A stretch of DNA of 64,000 nt, from positions 1 to 64,000 of the forward strand of contig JAHDEJ010000013.1 in NCBI GenBank assembly GCA_020628865.1. The letters are read 5' to 3'. A model generated the notes under the pieces. The model saw nothing but the letters and a program-made list of their open reading frames with translations, was not told the origin of the DNA and did not search any database. Origin of the DNA: Acidimicrobiales bacterium. GTDB lineage: Bacteria > Actinomycetota > Acidimicrobiia > Acidimicrobiales > SHLQ01. Both the position numbers and the translations under genes were made by a program. Of this stretch, positions 1-10,903 are shown piece by piece; positions within the stretch are counted from its first letter, which is position 1; each line of letters begins with the position of its first letter.

Positions 1-656
1 TCTACACCGAAGCCCAACGAGCGGTGCAGGCCGCACACGGGTCGCAGCCGCTAGCCGACACGATGGAGTTCGCCATCGTGACCGACACCATCCCTGACGA
101 CCACGCCGAATTCATCTCGTCTCGGGACTTCTTCTTCCTGTCCTCGGTGAACTCGAAGGGCGAGCCTACGGTCTCGCACAAGGGCGGCGGTGTGGGTGTC
201 GTCCGTGTTCTCGATCCGAAGACGATCGCCTTCCCCGCTTACGACGGGAATGGGATGTTCCTCTCGATGGGCAACGTGGCCGAGACCGCCAAGATCGGCC
301 TGCTGTTCATCGACTTCGAGACGCCCCACCGCGTGCGCGTGCAGGCGACCGCGACTTACTCGGCCGAGATCGGACCCGACGACGCGCTCGCCGAAGCGTG
401 GCCCGGCGCGATCGGCATCGTGCGAGCCACCGTCGACTCCGTCTTCGTGAACTGCGCCCGCTACATCCATCCGCACACCCGGGTCGAGTCCTCCAAGTAC
501 GTGCCCGATGCCGAGGGCACACAACCGCATGCGTCCTGGAAGCGGATCGATCTGCTGCAGGACTCGCTGTCGGCGGAGGATCAGGCCCGTACCGCCAAGG
601 AGGGAACGATCACCGTGGAGGACTACGCGGAGCGTCTCGCCTCGGGCGAGTCCTGA
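1..656 (+). CDS. Pyridoxamine 5'-phosphate oxidase-family flavin-binding protein (5' end outside window)
   Basis: The reading frame is open to the left window edge, so the true start lies upstream; the visible GTG at 24 is probably internal. The visible part is about 217 residues. The split-barrel pattern of the PNPOx-like superfamily can be seen: an opening helix with a SQPLAD-like stretch, then FFFLSSVNSKGEPTVSHKGG and TIAFPAYDGNGMF, which are typical FMN-contact strands. Such proteins are usually flavin- or F420-dependent oxidoreductases of unknown substrate. The gene ends convergently with the next gene and overlaps its 3' end by 34 bp. The family call is good; the substrate cannot be told. 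Confidence 0.8.
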   Translation, partial: YTEAQRAVQAAHGSQPLADTMEFAIVTDTIPDDHAEFISSRDFFFLSSVNSKGEPTVSHKGGGVGVVRVLDPKTIAFPAYDGNGMFLSMGNVAETAKIGLLFIDFETPHRVRVQATATYSAEIGPDDALAEAWPGAIGIVRATVDSVFVNCARYIHPHTRVESSKYVPDAEGTQPHASWKRIDLLQDSLSAEDQARTAKEGTITVEDYAERLASGES

Positions 657-1486
657 TCGGCGAACACCAGGATCAGAGGCAGAAACGCCACGCCGAACAG
701 GGGCCAGTGGAACACGACGAACATCGTCGCGGCGATCACGGCGTGCATCAGCCACGCAGCCGCCGCCCACGCCATGGCCCAGCGCCGATTCACGAGCGCA
801 ACCGGCGCACCCAGCTCGATCAGGATCACCGCAACGGCGAGTGGCGCCGAGGCGATGCCGAGGTCGACGAGCGGCGCGGCCAACGGTGAGGCGGTCCCAC
901 CGAGTACGTCCAGCCGCATTGCGGAGTAGGTGATGTGCCGCTCGAGCACCCCATCGGCAATCCAGCCGAGGCCGCCGATGCGGAGCTTGGCCACGCCGGC
1001 CACCACGTAGGTGGCCACCGTCATCAGCGAGGCCAACCGCAGCGCCCAACCCGCAAGTCGAGCGTCGACCCGGTTGGGGGGCTGGAGCAGCAGTCCTGCA
1101 GCCAACGCCAGGATGTGGAGCGTCGGTAGCACGTCGAACCACAGGATCTGACCGCCCGAGGACCGATGCGTGAAGAGGATGAGCGCGGCCGTGCAGAGCG
1201 CCAGCGAGGCCGGTCGCAGGAATCGACCGACGAGCAGCGAGGCCGAACCCAGGAGTCCGGCAGCCCACACGATCGCAAGGATCGGGCGGGGGAGCGGACT
1301 CCCGAGCGGACGGAGGGCGCCGACCGGTTCCCACGTCGTCGGTGCCGCGAGGAGGGCAGGCGCACGAACGATCAGGTAGCCGAGCATCACGGCCCCGGCG
1401 AGCCGACTCCACCGCAGCATCGCACCGCTGTCCACGGTCGGCGAGAACCAGTCGATCGGCATCCGGCTCGCAGTGGCTGCGGTCAT
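623..1486 (-). CDS. HTTM-domain-like polytopic membrane protein
   Basis: About 287 residues with roughly seven hydrophobic segments. The stretch VVAGVAKLRIGGLGWIADG resembles the conserved core of HTTM (horizontally transferred transmembrane, vitamin K carboxylase-like) proteins. The ATG at 1486 is chosen over an upstream in-frame ATG because it overlaps the stop of the preceding gene as ATGA, and because the upstream extension is Arg-rich and unlike a protein N-terminus. It is translationally coupled to the small secreted protein before it. HTTM/DoxX-like proteins often occur with such partners, but the reaction is unknown. The 3' end overlaps the convergent PNPOx-family gene by 34 bp. Confidence 0.65.
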   Translation of the reverse strand: MTAATASRMPIDWFSPTVDSGAMLRWSRLAGAVMLGYLIVRAPALLAAPTTWEPVGALRPLGSPLPRPILAIVWAAGLLGSASLLVGRFLRPASLALCTAALILFTHRSSGGQILWFDVLPTLHILALAAGLLLQPPNRVDARLAGWALRLASLMTVATYVVAGVAKLRIGGLGWIADGVLERHITYSAMRLDVLGGTASPLAAPLVDLGIASAPLAVAVILIELGAPVALVNRRWAMAWAAAAWLMHAVIAATMFVVFHWPLFGVAFLPLILVFADQDSPEARRSA

Positions 1487-1902
1487 GGCAGTCGACAGGT
1501 CGTCAGGACGTCCACGGTTGCGGTTGCACGGCCGGTACGGACGAAATCGGTCAGGGGTGCGCGGATTCGGACGATCCTGATCGTCTCGATGGCGTCGGTC
1601 GCAGCGACGCGGCTCGCGATCCGCTCGCACTGGGCCCGGCCATCATCGGCCCGGGCCGCGCGTCGGAGGCGCGCCTCGGCCACGAGCGGATCGTCGGTGT
1701 CGGCGATCTGACGCATCGACAGTTCGACGGTCGTGCCCGAGGCGGTACTTGCCTCGGCCGAGATGAAGGACGCATCTGCGGGCCGGGCGGTGGCATACAT
1801 CGGGTGGGTCGAGACGGGGAACCCGTCGGCGCCGGTCACGGCCGGCACGAGCAGGACGACGGTGGTCGCGACGCTCACGAGTGCGAGCGCGGCGAACCGC
1901 AT
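1483..1902 (-). CDS. Small secreted or membrane-anchored protein coupled to the HTTM-like gene
   Basis: 139 residues. An N-terminal hydrophobic segment (residues 3-22) looks like a signal peptide or anchor and is followed by FPVSTHPMYA. This resembles the P-x-S-x-(Y/H)-P-M motif that recurs in proteins encoded beside HTTM membrane proteins. The rest is an Arg- and Ala-rich domain ending in a Cys (TTCRLP). It starts two bases after the upstream PPOX gene and overlaps the downstream gene by four bases, so the three minus-strand genes form one operon. No catalytic motif is recognised; the partner role is inferred from the coupling. Confidence 0.55.
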   Translation of the reverse strand: MRFAALALVSVATTVVLLVPAVTGADGFPVSTHPMYATARPADASFISAEASTASGTTVELSMRQIADTDDPLVAEARLRRAARADDGRAQCERIASRVAATDAIETIRIVRIRAPLTDFVRTGRATATVDVLTTCRLP

Positions 1903-1903
1903 G

Positions 1904-2323
1904 TCAGTGGACCTGCCCGACCGCCGTCGTCGGGGAGAGGGTGGCGACGAGGCGTCGCTCGATCACCATGGCCTGCCGGTACTCCTCCCAATCGGGATGC
2001 GCCTCGCCGGCGACACGCTCGTAGTAGTCGACGAGCAGGTCGCACGTGGCGTCGTGCGGGTCGGCCGCCTCGGGCGAGAGTTCCACGGTTCCGTCGAAGG
2101 CGACATAGCTCCACGAATCGGGTTCAGTGATGTGCAGGACCACCCGGGGGTCCCGGCGCATGTTCGACGTCTTGGCTCGCCCAGCCGTCACCGAGATGAG
2201 GAACCGATCCCCGGCGGACGCATAGGCGATGTCGGATGATTGGGCACGACCGTCCTTGCGCAACGTGATCAACACGGCGTTCTTCCGGTCGGCGGCCCAG
2301 GTGGTGGCGGTGTGGAGGTCCAT
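1904..2323 (-). CDS. PPOX-class probable F420-dependent oxidoreductase
   Basis: 139 residues, the usual length for the split-barrel PPOX class. NAVLITLRKDGRAQSSDIAY and the TSNMRRDPRVVLHI stretch are typical of actinobacterial F420-binding members, which reduce small organic substrates with F420H2. YERVAGEAHPDWEEYRQAMV near the C-terminus is also a family hallmark. It is the first gene of a three-gene minus-strand operon. The cofactor is inferred from family resemblance; an FMN- or heme-binding member cannot be excluded. Confidence 0.8.
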   Translation of the reverse strand: MDLHTATTWAADRKNAVLITLRKDGRAQSSDIAYASAGDRFLISVTAGRAKTSNMRRDPRVVLHITEPDSWSYVAFDGTVELSPEAADPHDATCDLLVDYYERVAGEAHPDWEEYRQAMVIERRLVATLSPTTAVGQVH

Positions 2324-2378
2324 GCCCGGATGCTACGAGGGCGCAGGGGCCGGTGTCGGCCGAACCTAGGGTGGACCG

Positions 2379-3596
2379 ATGAACAGCGCGCCAACCTCCG
2401 TTCTCGGATCCTCGTTCTCCTTGCCGTGCGGGCTGATGCTCAGAAACCGGATCGTGAAAGCGGCGATGTCCGACTCGATGGGGGACGGCACAGGCAGGCC
2501 GACGGACGAGCAGGTTCGGCTCTACGAGCGCTGGGAAGAGGGCGGGGCGGCCCTTTCGATCATCGGTGAGGTCCAGATCGGCCCGGGACATCCCGAGAAG
2601 CCCGGCAACCTCGTCCTCGATGCGAGCGCGGATGAAGCCGCCATGCGCAGGCTCGCGGCGAGCGCCTCGTCCGGCGGTCGGCTGTGGCCACAACTCGGCC
2701 ACGCGGGCGCGATGTCGTTCCCACCCATCAGCGAACCCGTCGGCCCGTCGGCGCTCGATCTCCCGGGCGTGCGATGCACCGCGCTGTCGCTCGACGAGGT
2801 GCGGGAGCTGCCGGCGAGGTTCGCCCGGTCGGCGGCGCTCGCGAAGGCGTTCGGTTTTAGTGGCGTGGAACTGCACGCTGCGCATGGATTCCTGCTCAGC
2901 CAGTTCCTCTCGCCGCTGTTCAACCGCCGCACGGATGCGTACGGCGGTTCGATCGAGAAGCGTGGTCGCCTTGTGACCGAGGTGCTCGAGGCAGTCCGCT
3001 CCGAAGTCGGCTCCGCGTTCGCCGTGGGCGTCAAGATCAACGCAACCGACGAGCTCGAAGGCGGCTTCACCGAAGCGGACTCGCTTGCGGTCATCGGCCG
3101 GCTCGGGGCCGCTGGCGCAGACTTGATCGACATCAGCGGCGGCACCTACTTCCCCGGTGCGGCATCCGCATCCGATCGGGTCTCGTCGGGTGCGTACTAC
3201 GCCGACGTCTCGCGCCGGGCCCGTGACGTCACGGATGTCCCGTTGATGCTCACCGGTGGAATCAAGACCCGCGCCGAGGCGGAGCGGCTCGTCGAATCGG
3301 GGACCGCCGACCTCGTCGGTCTGGCCCGCACGATGGTGCTGGATCCCTGGTTGCCCCAGTCGTGGACGACCGGCTCCGGCAGCGATCCGACGTTTCCGCG
3401 GTTCGACGATCCACCGCCGGGCGGGGTCACCGCGTGGTTCACGATGCAGTTCGACTCGATCGCCGCCGGCGGGAGTCCGTCGAACGAATGGACCGCGGCA
3501 TCTGCGCTCCGCGAGTACGAGGCACGGGATGCCGAACGCGTCGTCCGTTGGAATGCGCGTCATCGCGGCCGACCATCTACAGCCGACCGACGCTGA
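2379..3596 (+). CDS. NADH:flavin oxidoreductase, old yellow enzyme family
   Basis: 405 residues forming a single FMN TIM barrel, without the C-terminal FeS/FAD domains of 2,4-dienoyl-CoA reductase. Visible motifs are NRIVKAAMSD near the N-terminus, the substrate-binding pair H166/H169 in ELHAAHGFLLSQFLSP, NRRTDAYGGSIEKR, and the phosphate-binding LTGGIKTR and DLVGLARTM. It should reduce activated alkenes with NAD(P)H. It is monocistronic, and its end forms a shared inverted repeat with the convergent HAD gene. The physiological substrate is unknown. Confidence 0.88.
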   Translation: MNSAPTSVLGSSFSLPCGLMLRNRIVKAAMSDSMGDGTGRPTDEQVRLYERWEEGGAALSIIGEVQIGPGHPEKPGNLVLDASADEAAMRRLAASASSGGRLWPQLGHAGAMSFPPISEPVGPSALDLPGVRCTALSLDEVRELPARFARSAALAKAFGFSGVELHAAHGFLLSQFLSPLFNRRTDAYGGSIEKRGRLVTEVLEAVRSEVGSAFAVGVKINATDELEGGFTEADSLAVIGRLGAAGADLIDISGGTYFPGAASASDRVSSGAYYADVSRRARDVTDVPLMLTGGIKTRAEAERLVESGTADLVGLARTMVLDPWLPQSWTTGSGSDPTFPRFDDPPPGGVTAWFTMQFDSIAAGGSPSNEWTAASALREYEARDAERVVRWNARHRGRPSTADRR

Positions 3597-3631
3597 TCCG
3601 CAGACGAGAATGGGCTGCTGATCGGATCAGC
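3592..3631. terminator. Inverted repeat carrying both stop codons of a convergent pair
   Basis: GCTGATCCG at 3592-3600 and CGGATCAGC at 3623-3631 are perfect 9-bp complements. The TGA of the OYE gene lies in the left arm and the TGA of the HAD gene in the right arm. A bidirectional terminator is plausible, although there is no T-tract. Confidence 0.55.
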
Positions 3632-4325
3632 CAGACGAAGCCAGTGCTGCCTCGAGGTCGAGCACGGTGGCGAGCCGCTCCATCACCGGAACGCCGTGGA
3701 CGTCGGCGGGGTCGATCAGAAAGGCCTGCATCCCCATCCGCTTCGGTCCGGCATGATCCGCTTCGACGTTGTCGCCGATGAACACGGTGCTGCCTGGCGC
3801 AGATCCGACCTGGTCGATTGCCGCCTCGTAGATCGAGAGGTGCGGCTTTTGCCAGCCGTGATCGACCGACAGCACGACAGCAGTCATGAGGTCGGCGACG
3901 CCCATGGCCACCAACATGTCGGGGACCATGGTCCGGTCGTGCGTGTTCGACACGACGGCGATTCGATGATCGGCCGCAAGACGACCCAACATCTCGGCGA
4001 CGCCATCGATCGGCACGACGTGATGCGACCACTCTCCGACGAAGCTTCGCCCGAGCGCCTCCGTCTCCGCTTCGGCGCACGGCAATGCGTTCCCGGCGCA
4101 GAAGGCCGCCGCGACATCCAACATCGAGAATTCTCGCAGCGTCAGTCGACTCTCCCGCTCCAACGCGGACATCGATGCGTCCCACGCTGAGGCGAACTGG
4201 TCGTGGTCGCCGTCGAACCCGAGCGACTTGGCCAGCTCCACCGTCTGCGGATAGCCGTGCCCGACCCGCTCCGCCCGGTACTCGACGAGCGTGCCGAAGA
4301 AGTCGAACAGCAGCGCTTCAGCCAT
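3627..4325 (-). CDS. HAD-superfamily hydrolase (phosphatase-like)
   Basis: 232 residues with all four HAD motifs: FDFFGTL (nucleophile D8), VVSNTHD (motif II, S126), K160 in QKPHLSIY, and FIGDNVEAD (metal Asp at 185). The helical cap between motifs I and II marks subfamily I. It probably dephosphorylates a small metabolite, and the YjjG/haloacid-dehalogenase-like order fits. The ATG at 4325 overlaps the upstream membrane-protein stop as ATGA, so the two are co-translated. Confidence 0.85.
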   Translation of the reverse strand: MAEALLFDFFGTLVEYRAERVGHGYPQTVELAKSLGFDGDHDQFASAWDASMSALERESRLTLREFSMLDVAAAFCAGNALPCAEAETEALGRSFVGEWSHHVVPIDGVAEMLGRLAADHRIAVVSNTHDRTMVPDMLVAMGVADLMTAVVLSVDHGWQKPHLSIYEAAIDQVGSAPGSTVFIGDNVEADHAGPKRMGMQAFLIDPADVHGVPVMERLATVLDLEAALASSG

Positions 4326-5206
4326 CAGGCGGTGCTGAAGCCCCGGTCGATCGCCTCGGCCACCACCGCGCCGGGTCGGGTGGGTGCGACGAGGAAGGCA
4401 TCGATCTCGGTCGTCTCGACCTCGGAACCGGCGGAGTTGAGGATGATCTTCTGCGTCGTCTTCAGCTCCGCCTCGAGCACGAGGCCCATCGAACCGAGCG
4501 TCAGGTCCTCGGCGTTGTCTGCGGCGTCCGCATGGGCCGGCCCGAAGCTCGAGACGTCCTCGACGCGGAAGAGCTGCGGCTCGCGCAGCGCCGTCTTGTC
4601 GTGTACCACCACGCCGGCCGGCACGAAGACCAGCCATCGTTGCGACAGCCGGTGAAGCGCCTTCCCGGCCGACCATGCCGCCGGGAGACCGATCGCAACG
4701 AAGATCACGCCGGCGACCCATTGCTGAGTCAGGAGATACACGGGACCGATGGTGAGCCCGGCGATGATCACGGCGCACACGACGAACAGCGGTCCGATGG
4801 CAAGCGCTCCGGGGGTGCGGAGCAGAAAGCGCCGCTCGTCGCCGTAGGACGAGCCGTCGACGAAGGCATCGCCGATCGGAGGACGCCATGCCAGCAACCC
4901 GCAGATGGCGGCGATGGCCGTGCTCAGTGCCACGAACGCCGCTTCTGCGTCCGCTCCGCCGGCAAGGAGCGCCCAAAGCAGCAGTGGCAGGGCGCCCGGG
5001 ATACCAACGCGGATGACGGTGAGCGACTCGGTGCGGGGAACCATCAGCGTGATCAGGAGCGCACCCCACACGACCCACAGCAGGATGCCACCGCCGACCT
5101 GCAAGCTTCGCTCGCCGTCGTCCATCGCTGCCTCGAAGACCGGTCCGGCCACGAAGGGCAGCACCAGCCAGAGGACCCGGAGCAGCTGGAGTTCGACGAG
5201 ATTCAC
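4325..5206 (-). CDS. Conserved membrane protein of unknown function
   Basis: About 293 residues from the GTG at 5206. An in-frame ATG at 5242 would add 12 residues but lies only 7 bp from the divergent ligA start. At least six hydrophobic segments are followed by a soluble C-terminal domain from about residue 190. That domain contains LVFVPAGVVVHD and a string of beta-strands resembling a PH-like fold. No family is recognised with certainty. It is coupled to the HAD gene by a 4-bp overlap. Confidence 0.6.
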   Translation of the reverse strand: MNLVELQLLRVLWLVLPFVAGPVFEAAMDDGERSLQVGGGILLWVVWGALLITLMVPRTESLTVIRVGIPGALPLLLWALLAGGADAEAAFVALSTAIAAICGLLAWRPPIGDAFVDGSSYGDERRFLLRTPGALAIGPLFVVCAVIIAGLTIGPVYLLTQQWVAGVIFVAIGLPAAWSAGKALHRLSQRWLVFVPAGVVVHDKTALREPQLFRVEDVSSFGPAHADAADNAEDLTLGSMGLVLEAELKTTQKIILNSAGSEVETTEIDAFLVAPTRPGAVVAEAIDRGFSTA

Positions 5207-5239
5207 GGCCCCAAACGTAGCGACACAGGCCCGGGATAA

Positions 5240-7291
<2,052 letters not shown>

Positions 7292-7297
<6 letters not shown>

Positions 7298-7714
7298 GAC
7301 TTCGAAGCACCACCGAATGGTCTGGACGTCATCGCGATCCTCGACCGGCCAATAGGTGGCGGTCACACAGTTCGACTGTGCCGGAAAGAACTCGAGTACC
7401 TTTCCGTCGGCCGGACGGTAGGTGTAGAGCCCCAACGACTGCTGAGCGGAATCGATCTGGTCGGTGGGAACCGGAATGATCTCGCCGCCGGCCTCCAGCG
7501 TCAGCGTCGCCTCGTACCCCGCAGCAAGGTCGATACCGACCATGTCGCGGCGAAGGATCTCGGATTCGCGGGCCGGGATCAACGCGTCGATCGCCGGATT
7601 CGCCGTCACGGTGATGTCCTCGTTGTCGCCTCCGCCCGAAAGGCCGGCGAGTACGAGCAGGCCGATGCCGACGCCGAGCAGACCCGACAGGATCAGACGC
7701 TGTTTCTTGTGCAT
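7292..7714 (-). CDS. Small membrane-anchored extracytoplasmic protein
   Basis: 140 residues. A basic start (MHKKQR) and one hydrophobic helix (residues 8-25) are followed by a soluble domain with two Cys (SNCVTATYW and RWCFEVT) that could pair outside the cell. It has the layout of a single-pass exported protein, but no family is recognised. It lies convergent to ligA and divergent from the PASTA kinase. Confidence 0.5.
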
Positions 7715-7913
7715 GGCCCAATCGTACGTTCGGGCCGGCCGTGTACCCCGTCCGAGCAGCCACGATTTGTTGTGCTCTTACGAACTGTTCAGATGTCGAC
7801 GAGGTGCGGGTCGTCTGCGGTCTCCGAGCGGTCGTCGTACGGTGGTGCCGGCGACGCCTGAATTCTTGCGGGGGTGGCGCTGCCATCGCAGCCCCAGCGC
7901 GTACGGTGAAAAG

Positions 7914-10088
7914 ATGACCAGCGGTTCCACCACTCCGTCAGCGGCCGCCGTGCCGTTTGCGGCGCGCCCGGGGCGGGTACTCGCAGGTCGGTACAAGCTG
8001 GTCCGGCCGATCGGCCGTGGCGCGTCGGCGTGGGTCTGGCTGGCCGAGGACCCGAATCTGAACCGTCCGGTGGCGATCAAGATGCTCCACGACGGGCTCG
8101 TGGCAGACACCACATTTCTCGACCGTTTCCGTGCCGAGGCGCAAGCGGCCGCTGCGTTGAGCCATCCGAACGTGCTCGCCGTCCACGATTGGGGAGAGCA
8201 GGAGATCCCGTTTCTGGTCACGGAACATCTGGGTGGCGGCTCCCTGCGATCGATGCTCGACGCCGGTTCGACCCTTTCGCCGTCGCAGGCGATCGCCGTT
8301 GGCCTCGAAGCCTGCCGAGGGCTGCACTTTGCCCATCGTCAACGGTTCGTACATCGAGACATCAAGCCGGCCAACCTGCTCTTCGGCGGAGACGCTCGCT
8401 TGCGTATCGCCGATTTCGGGCTCGCCCGGGCGATCGCGGAGTCCGGTTGGACCGAGCCGAACTCGAATCTGGTCGGAACGGTTCGCTACGCCTCGCCCGA
8501 ACAAGCGCAGGGCAAGCGACTGACCGGAAAGTCTGACGTCTACTCGCTCGGGCTCACGCTCATCGAGGCAATCACCGGCGAACCGGTCTTCACCGGCGAC
8601 ACCGCGGTCGGAGTGTTGATGGCCCGTGTCGAACAGGACGTGCAGATCCCGGACCTTCCACCGCGCCTCGCCGATGCGTTGAAAGCGATGACGATTCGCG
8701 ACCCGGAGGATCGGCCGGATTCGGCCAAGGCCGGCGTTGCGCTGTTGACAGCGGCCGAAGGACTACCGCGTCCCACGGCGCTCGTGTTGGCTCCACCGGC
8801 GGTCCGACTCGAACCGCAGCCCGACCCGGACCCCGACGCAGCTGCGGCCGCCACGCCCGTCCCTCCAGCAACGGAGGTGCCGGCGGTCGAGGACGTCGAT
8901 GCGTCGGTCGATGCCCAGATGGACGTCGTCGAGACATCGAGCCCATTGGACGACGAAGCGCCGGAACCGGCCGCCGCCCCACCAGTTGCGGCGGCCCCGA
9001 CGGTTCCCGCAACGCCCCGGCCCGTATCGGAGCCGACCCCGGCCGAAAAGGTGGCCGCTGCGCGGACAGCGCTCGACGAGACCCGGCAGACCCCCAAAGA
9101 CAATTTGGACACGACGCAGTTGGCGGGAGCGGATGACGTCGACGCCACCGAGGTGTCCGGACCCTCGATCGCCGGAGCGGCAGACGAGGACGATGGCCCG
9201 ACCCGCCGTTGGCCATGGCTGCTTCTCACCACGGTGGCCATCGCTGCGGCCGCCTGGTTTGCGTACAACCAGTTCGAGGCGTCCCTGCCGGCCGAGCTCG
9301 CCGTGCCCGACGTCGTCGGGATGGACCGCGAGAGCGCACTCGCGGAACTCGGCGACACCTGGCTCGTGTCGGAGAAGCTCGACCGTGTGGCCGATGTTCC
9401 CCAGGGGGCGATCATTCGGACAGATCCTGCTGCCGGCGAACTCCTTGCGGAAGGCGAGACGCTCGACTACTGGGTCTCGCTCGGCCTCCCGCTCGTCCGT
9501 GTGCCGTCGGCCGACATCGTCGGCCGGAGCGAGCAACAGGCCGCAGCGACGCTTGATGCCATCGGCCTCTCGATGGGCGAGATCACGCGCATCAACGACG
9601 AGGCGATCGGCGAAGGGCTGGTCATCTCGGTCGAGGCAGCGGCTCCGGAACTCCCGCAGGGCGATCCCGTCGACCTCACCGTGTCGCTCGGCCCGGTGAC
9701 CCGGGTCGTCCCGACACCACAGGCCGGATTGGACATCTCCCTCTATCTCGAGACACTCACCGAGCAGGGGCTAGGCAACACCCTCGGCGAAGTGTTCGAC
9801 GAAGAGATTCCGGCGGGACAAGTCATCTCGATCACTCCACCGCCCGGGACCAACATCGAGCGAGGCGAGATCGTCGAAATTCTCCTGTCGCTCGGTCCGG
9901 AGCCCGTGGCCGTGCCCGACATCAGCGGCGAACTGATCGGGCCGGCGATCGAACGGCTCGAGCTCGCCGGGTTCGTGCCCATCGGCGAAGGCAACTTCCG
10001 TTGCCCGGCCGTCGGCACCGATCCGCCGGAAGGCTCGCTCGTGCAGCCAGGCGAGCCCATCACGGTCATTCTCACCGAGTGCGAGTGA
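7914..10088 (+). CDS. Membrane Ser/Thr protein kinase with four PASTA repeats (PknB-type)
   Basis: 724 residues from the ATG at 7914. The kinase domain covers roughly residues 25-290: a Gly-rich loop in GRGASAWVWLAED, ATP-binding K56 in VAIK, catalytic D149 in HRDIKPAN and D167 in DFGLAR. An Ala/Pro-rich juxtamembrane linker follows, then one transmembrane helix near 433-454 (PWLLLTTVAIAAAAWFAYN) and four PASTA units from about 463 to the end. PASTA modules of PknB bind muropeptides and couple cell-wall state to growth. No FtsZ/PBP gene cluster surrounds it, unlike the mycobacterial pknB locus. Confidence 0.95.
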   Translation: MTSGSTTPSAAAVPFAARPGRVLAGRYKLVRPIGRGASAWVWLAEDPNLNRPVAIKMLHDGLVADTTFLDRFRAEAQAAAALSHPNVLAVHDWGEQEIPFLVTEHLGGGSLRSMLDAGSTLSPSQAIAVGLEACRGLHFAHRQRFVHRDIKPANLLFGGDARLRIADFGLARAIAESGWTEPNSNLVGTVRYASPEQAQGKRLTGKSDVYSLGLTLIEAITGEPVFTGDTAVGVLMARVEQDVQIPDLPPRLADALKAMTIRDPEDRPDSAKAGVALLTAAEGLPRPTALVLAPPAVRLEPQPDPDPDAAAAATPVPPATEVPAVEDVDASVDAQMDVVETSSPLDDEAPEPAAAPPVAAAPTVPATPRPVSEPTPAEKVAAARTALDETRQTPKDNLDTTQLAGADDVDATEVSGPSIAGAADEDDGPTRRWPWLLLTTVAIAAAAWFAYNQFEASLPAELAVPDVVGMDRESALAELGDTWLVSEKLDRVADVPQGAIIRTDPAAGELLAEGETLDYWVSLGLPLVRVPSADIVGRSEQQAAATLDAIGLSMGEITRINDEAIGEGLVISVEAAAPELPQGDPVDLTVSLGPVTRVVPTPQAGLDISLYLETLTEQGLGNTLGEVFDEEIPAGQVISITPPPGTNIERGEIVEILLSLGPEPVAVPDISGELIGPAIERLELAGFVPIGEGNFRCPAVGTDPPEGSLVQPGEPITVILTECE

Positions 10089-10104
10089 ACCTAGACTCGG
10101 CGCC

Positions 10105-10527
10105 GTGACCGATCAGCACGCGTTCCTCTCGCCCGGATGGATCGAGGCCGCCCGCGGCATTCGAGCAGACGTCGAGGGTCGGGTGCCGCCGCCCGACGTG
10201 CCTCTGAAGGCCAACGTCATCGTCACGGATACGCCGTTCGAAGAAGACGAGATCCGGGGCTTCATCGACAGCTCCGACGGTTCGATCATGCTCGAACTGG
10301 GCGAACTCGACGACGCGGAGCTCACGGTCAAGACCGACTACGAGACGGCGCAGGCGCTTTTCGTGTCGCAGGACATCCAGAAGATGATGGAGTCGTTCAT
10401 GACCGGCAAGATCCTGGTCACCGGGGACGTGGCCAAGATCCTCATGCTCACCCCGCCGACGGACCCCGAACAGATCGAGCTCGCGCAGGAGATTGCGCAG
10501 CGCCTCGACGAGATCACGGCCGACTGA
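10105..10527 (+). CDS. SCP2 sterol-carrier-like domain protein
   Basis: 140 residues from a GTG 16 bp after the kinase stop. ELTVKTDYETAQALFVSQD, followed by MMESFMTGKILVTGDVAKIL, matches the hydrophobic-pocket pattern of SCP2-like lipid-binding domains (gain-of-binding helix plus GKI/VxGD loop). It presumably binds a lipid or acyl ligand. It may be co-transcribed with the kinase; a functional link is not shown. Confidence 0.7.
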   Translation: MTDQHAFLSPGWIEAARGIRADVEGRVPPPDVPLKANVIVTDTPFEEDEIRGFIDSSDGSIMLELGELDDAELTVKTDYETAQALFVSQDIQKMMESFMTGKILVTGDVAKILMLTPPTDPEQIELAQEIAQRLDEITAD

Positions 10528-10588
10528 AGTAACAGACCCGTGACACCCGCTGCGCATGGGAGCGGGCCGCCCTAGCTAGCCTGCGGGG

Positions 10589-10903
10589 ATGACAGAATCC
10601 GCTGATGATCAGGTGCTGTCGCGAGACGATGTCGCCCACGTGGCCCGTCTCGCCATGCTCGAGTTGACCGACCAGGAGATCGATCTCTTCACGGTGCAGC
10701 TTGGCGACGTGCTGGAGACCGCCAATGCGATGAATGCGCTCGATCTCGGCGACATCGAGCCGTTCCATCATCCGCTTGGTCTGACCAACGTCACCCGGCC
10801 CGACGAGGTACGTCCCTCGCTCGACCGCGAGGAAGTGCTCAGCCAGGCGCCAGCGGTCGAAGACGACCGGTTCCGTGTTCCTCCGGCACTGGGGGAGGAG
10901 TGA
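10589..10903 (+). CDS. gatC: Glutamyl-/aspartyl-tRNA amidotransferase subunit C
   Basis: 104 residues, normal length. LSRDDVAHVARLAMLELTDQ and the C-terminal LRPDEVRPS-like segment (TRPDEVRPSLDREEVLSQAP) are GatC hallmarks. GatC stabilises GatA and GatB in the amidotransferase that converts Glu-tRNAGln and Asp-tRNAAsn to the amide forms. It is first in gatC-gatA-gatB, with its stop overlapping the gatA start. Confidence 0.95.
   Translation: MTESADDQVLSRDDVAHVARLAMLELTDQEIDLFTVQLGDVLETANAMNALDLGDIEPFHHPLGLTNVTRPDEVRPSLDREEVLSQAPAVEDDRFRVPPALGEE

Noticed and set aside
51-1412. Long antisense reading frames (for example 453 codons at 51-1412 minus, 649 codons at 37990-39939 minus)
   Set aside because: They mirror real genes on the other strand, have Arg/Gly/Asp-rich composition without domains, and arise from GC-rich third positions.
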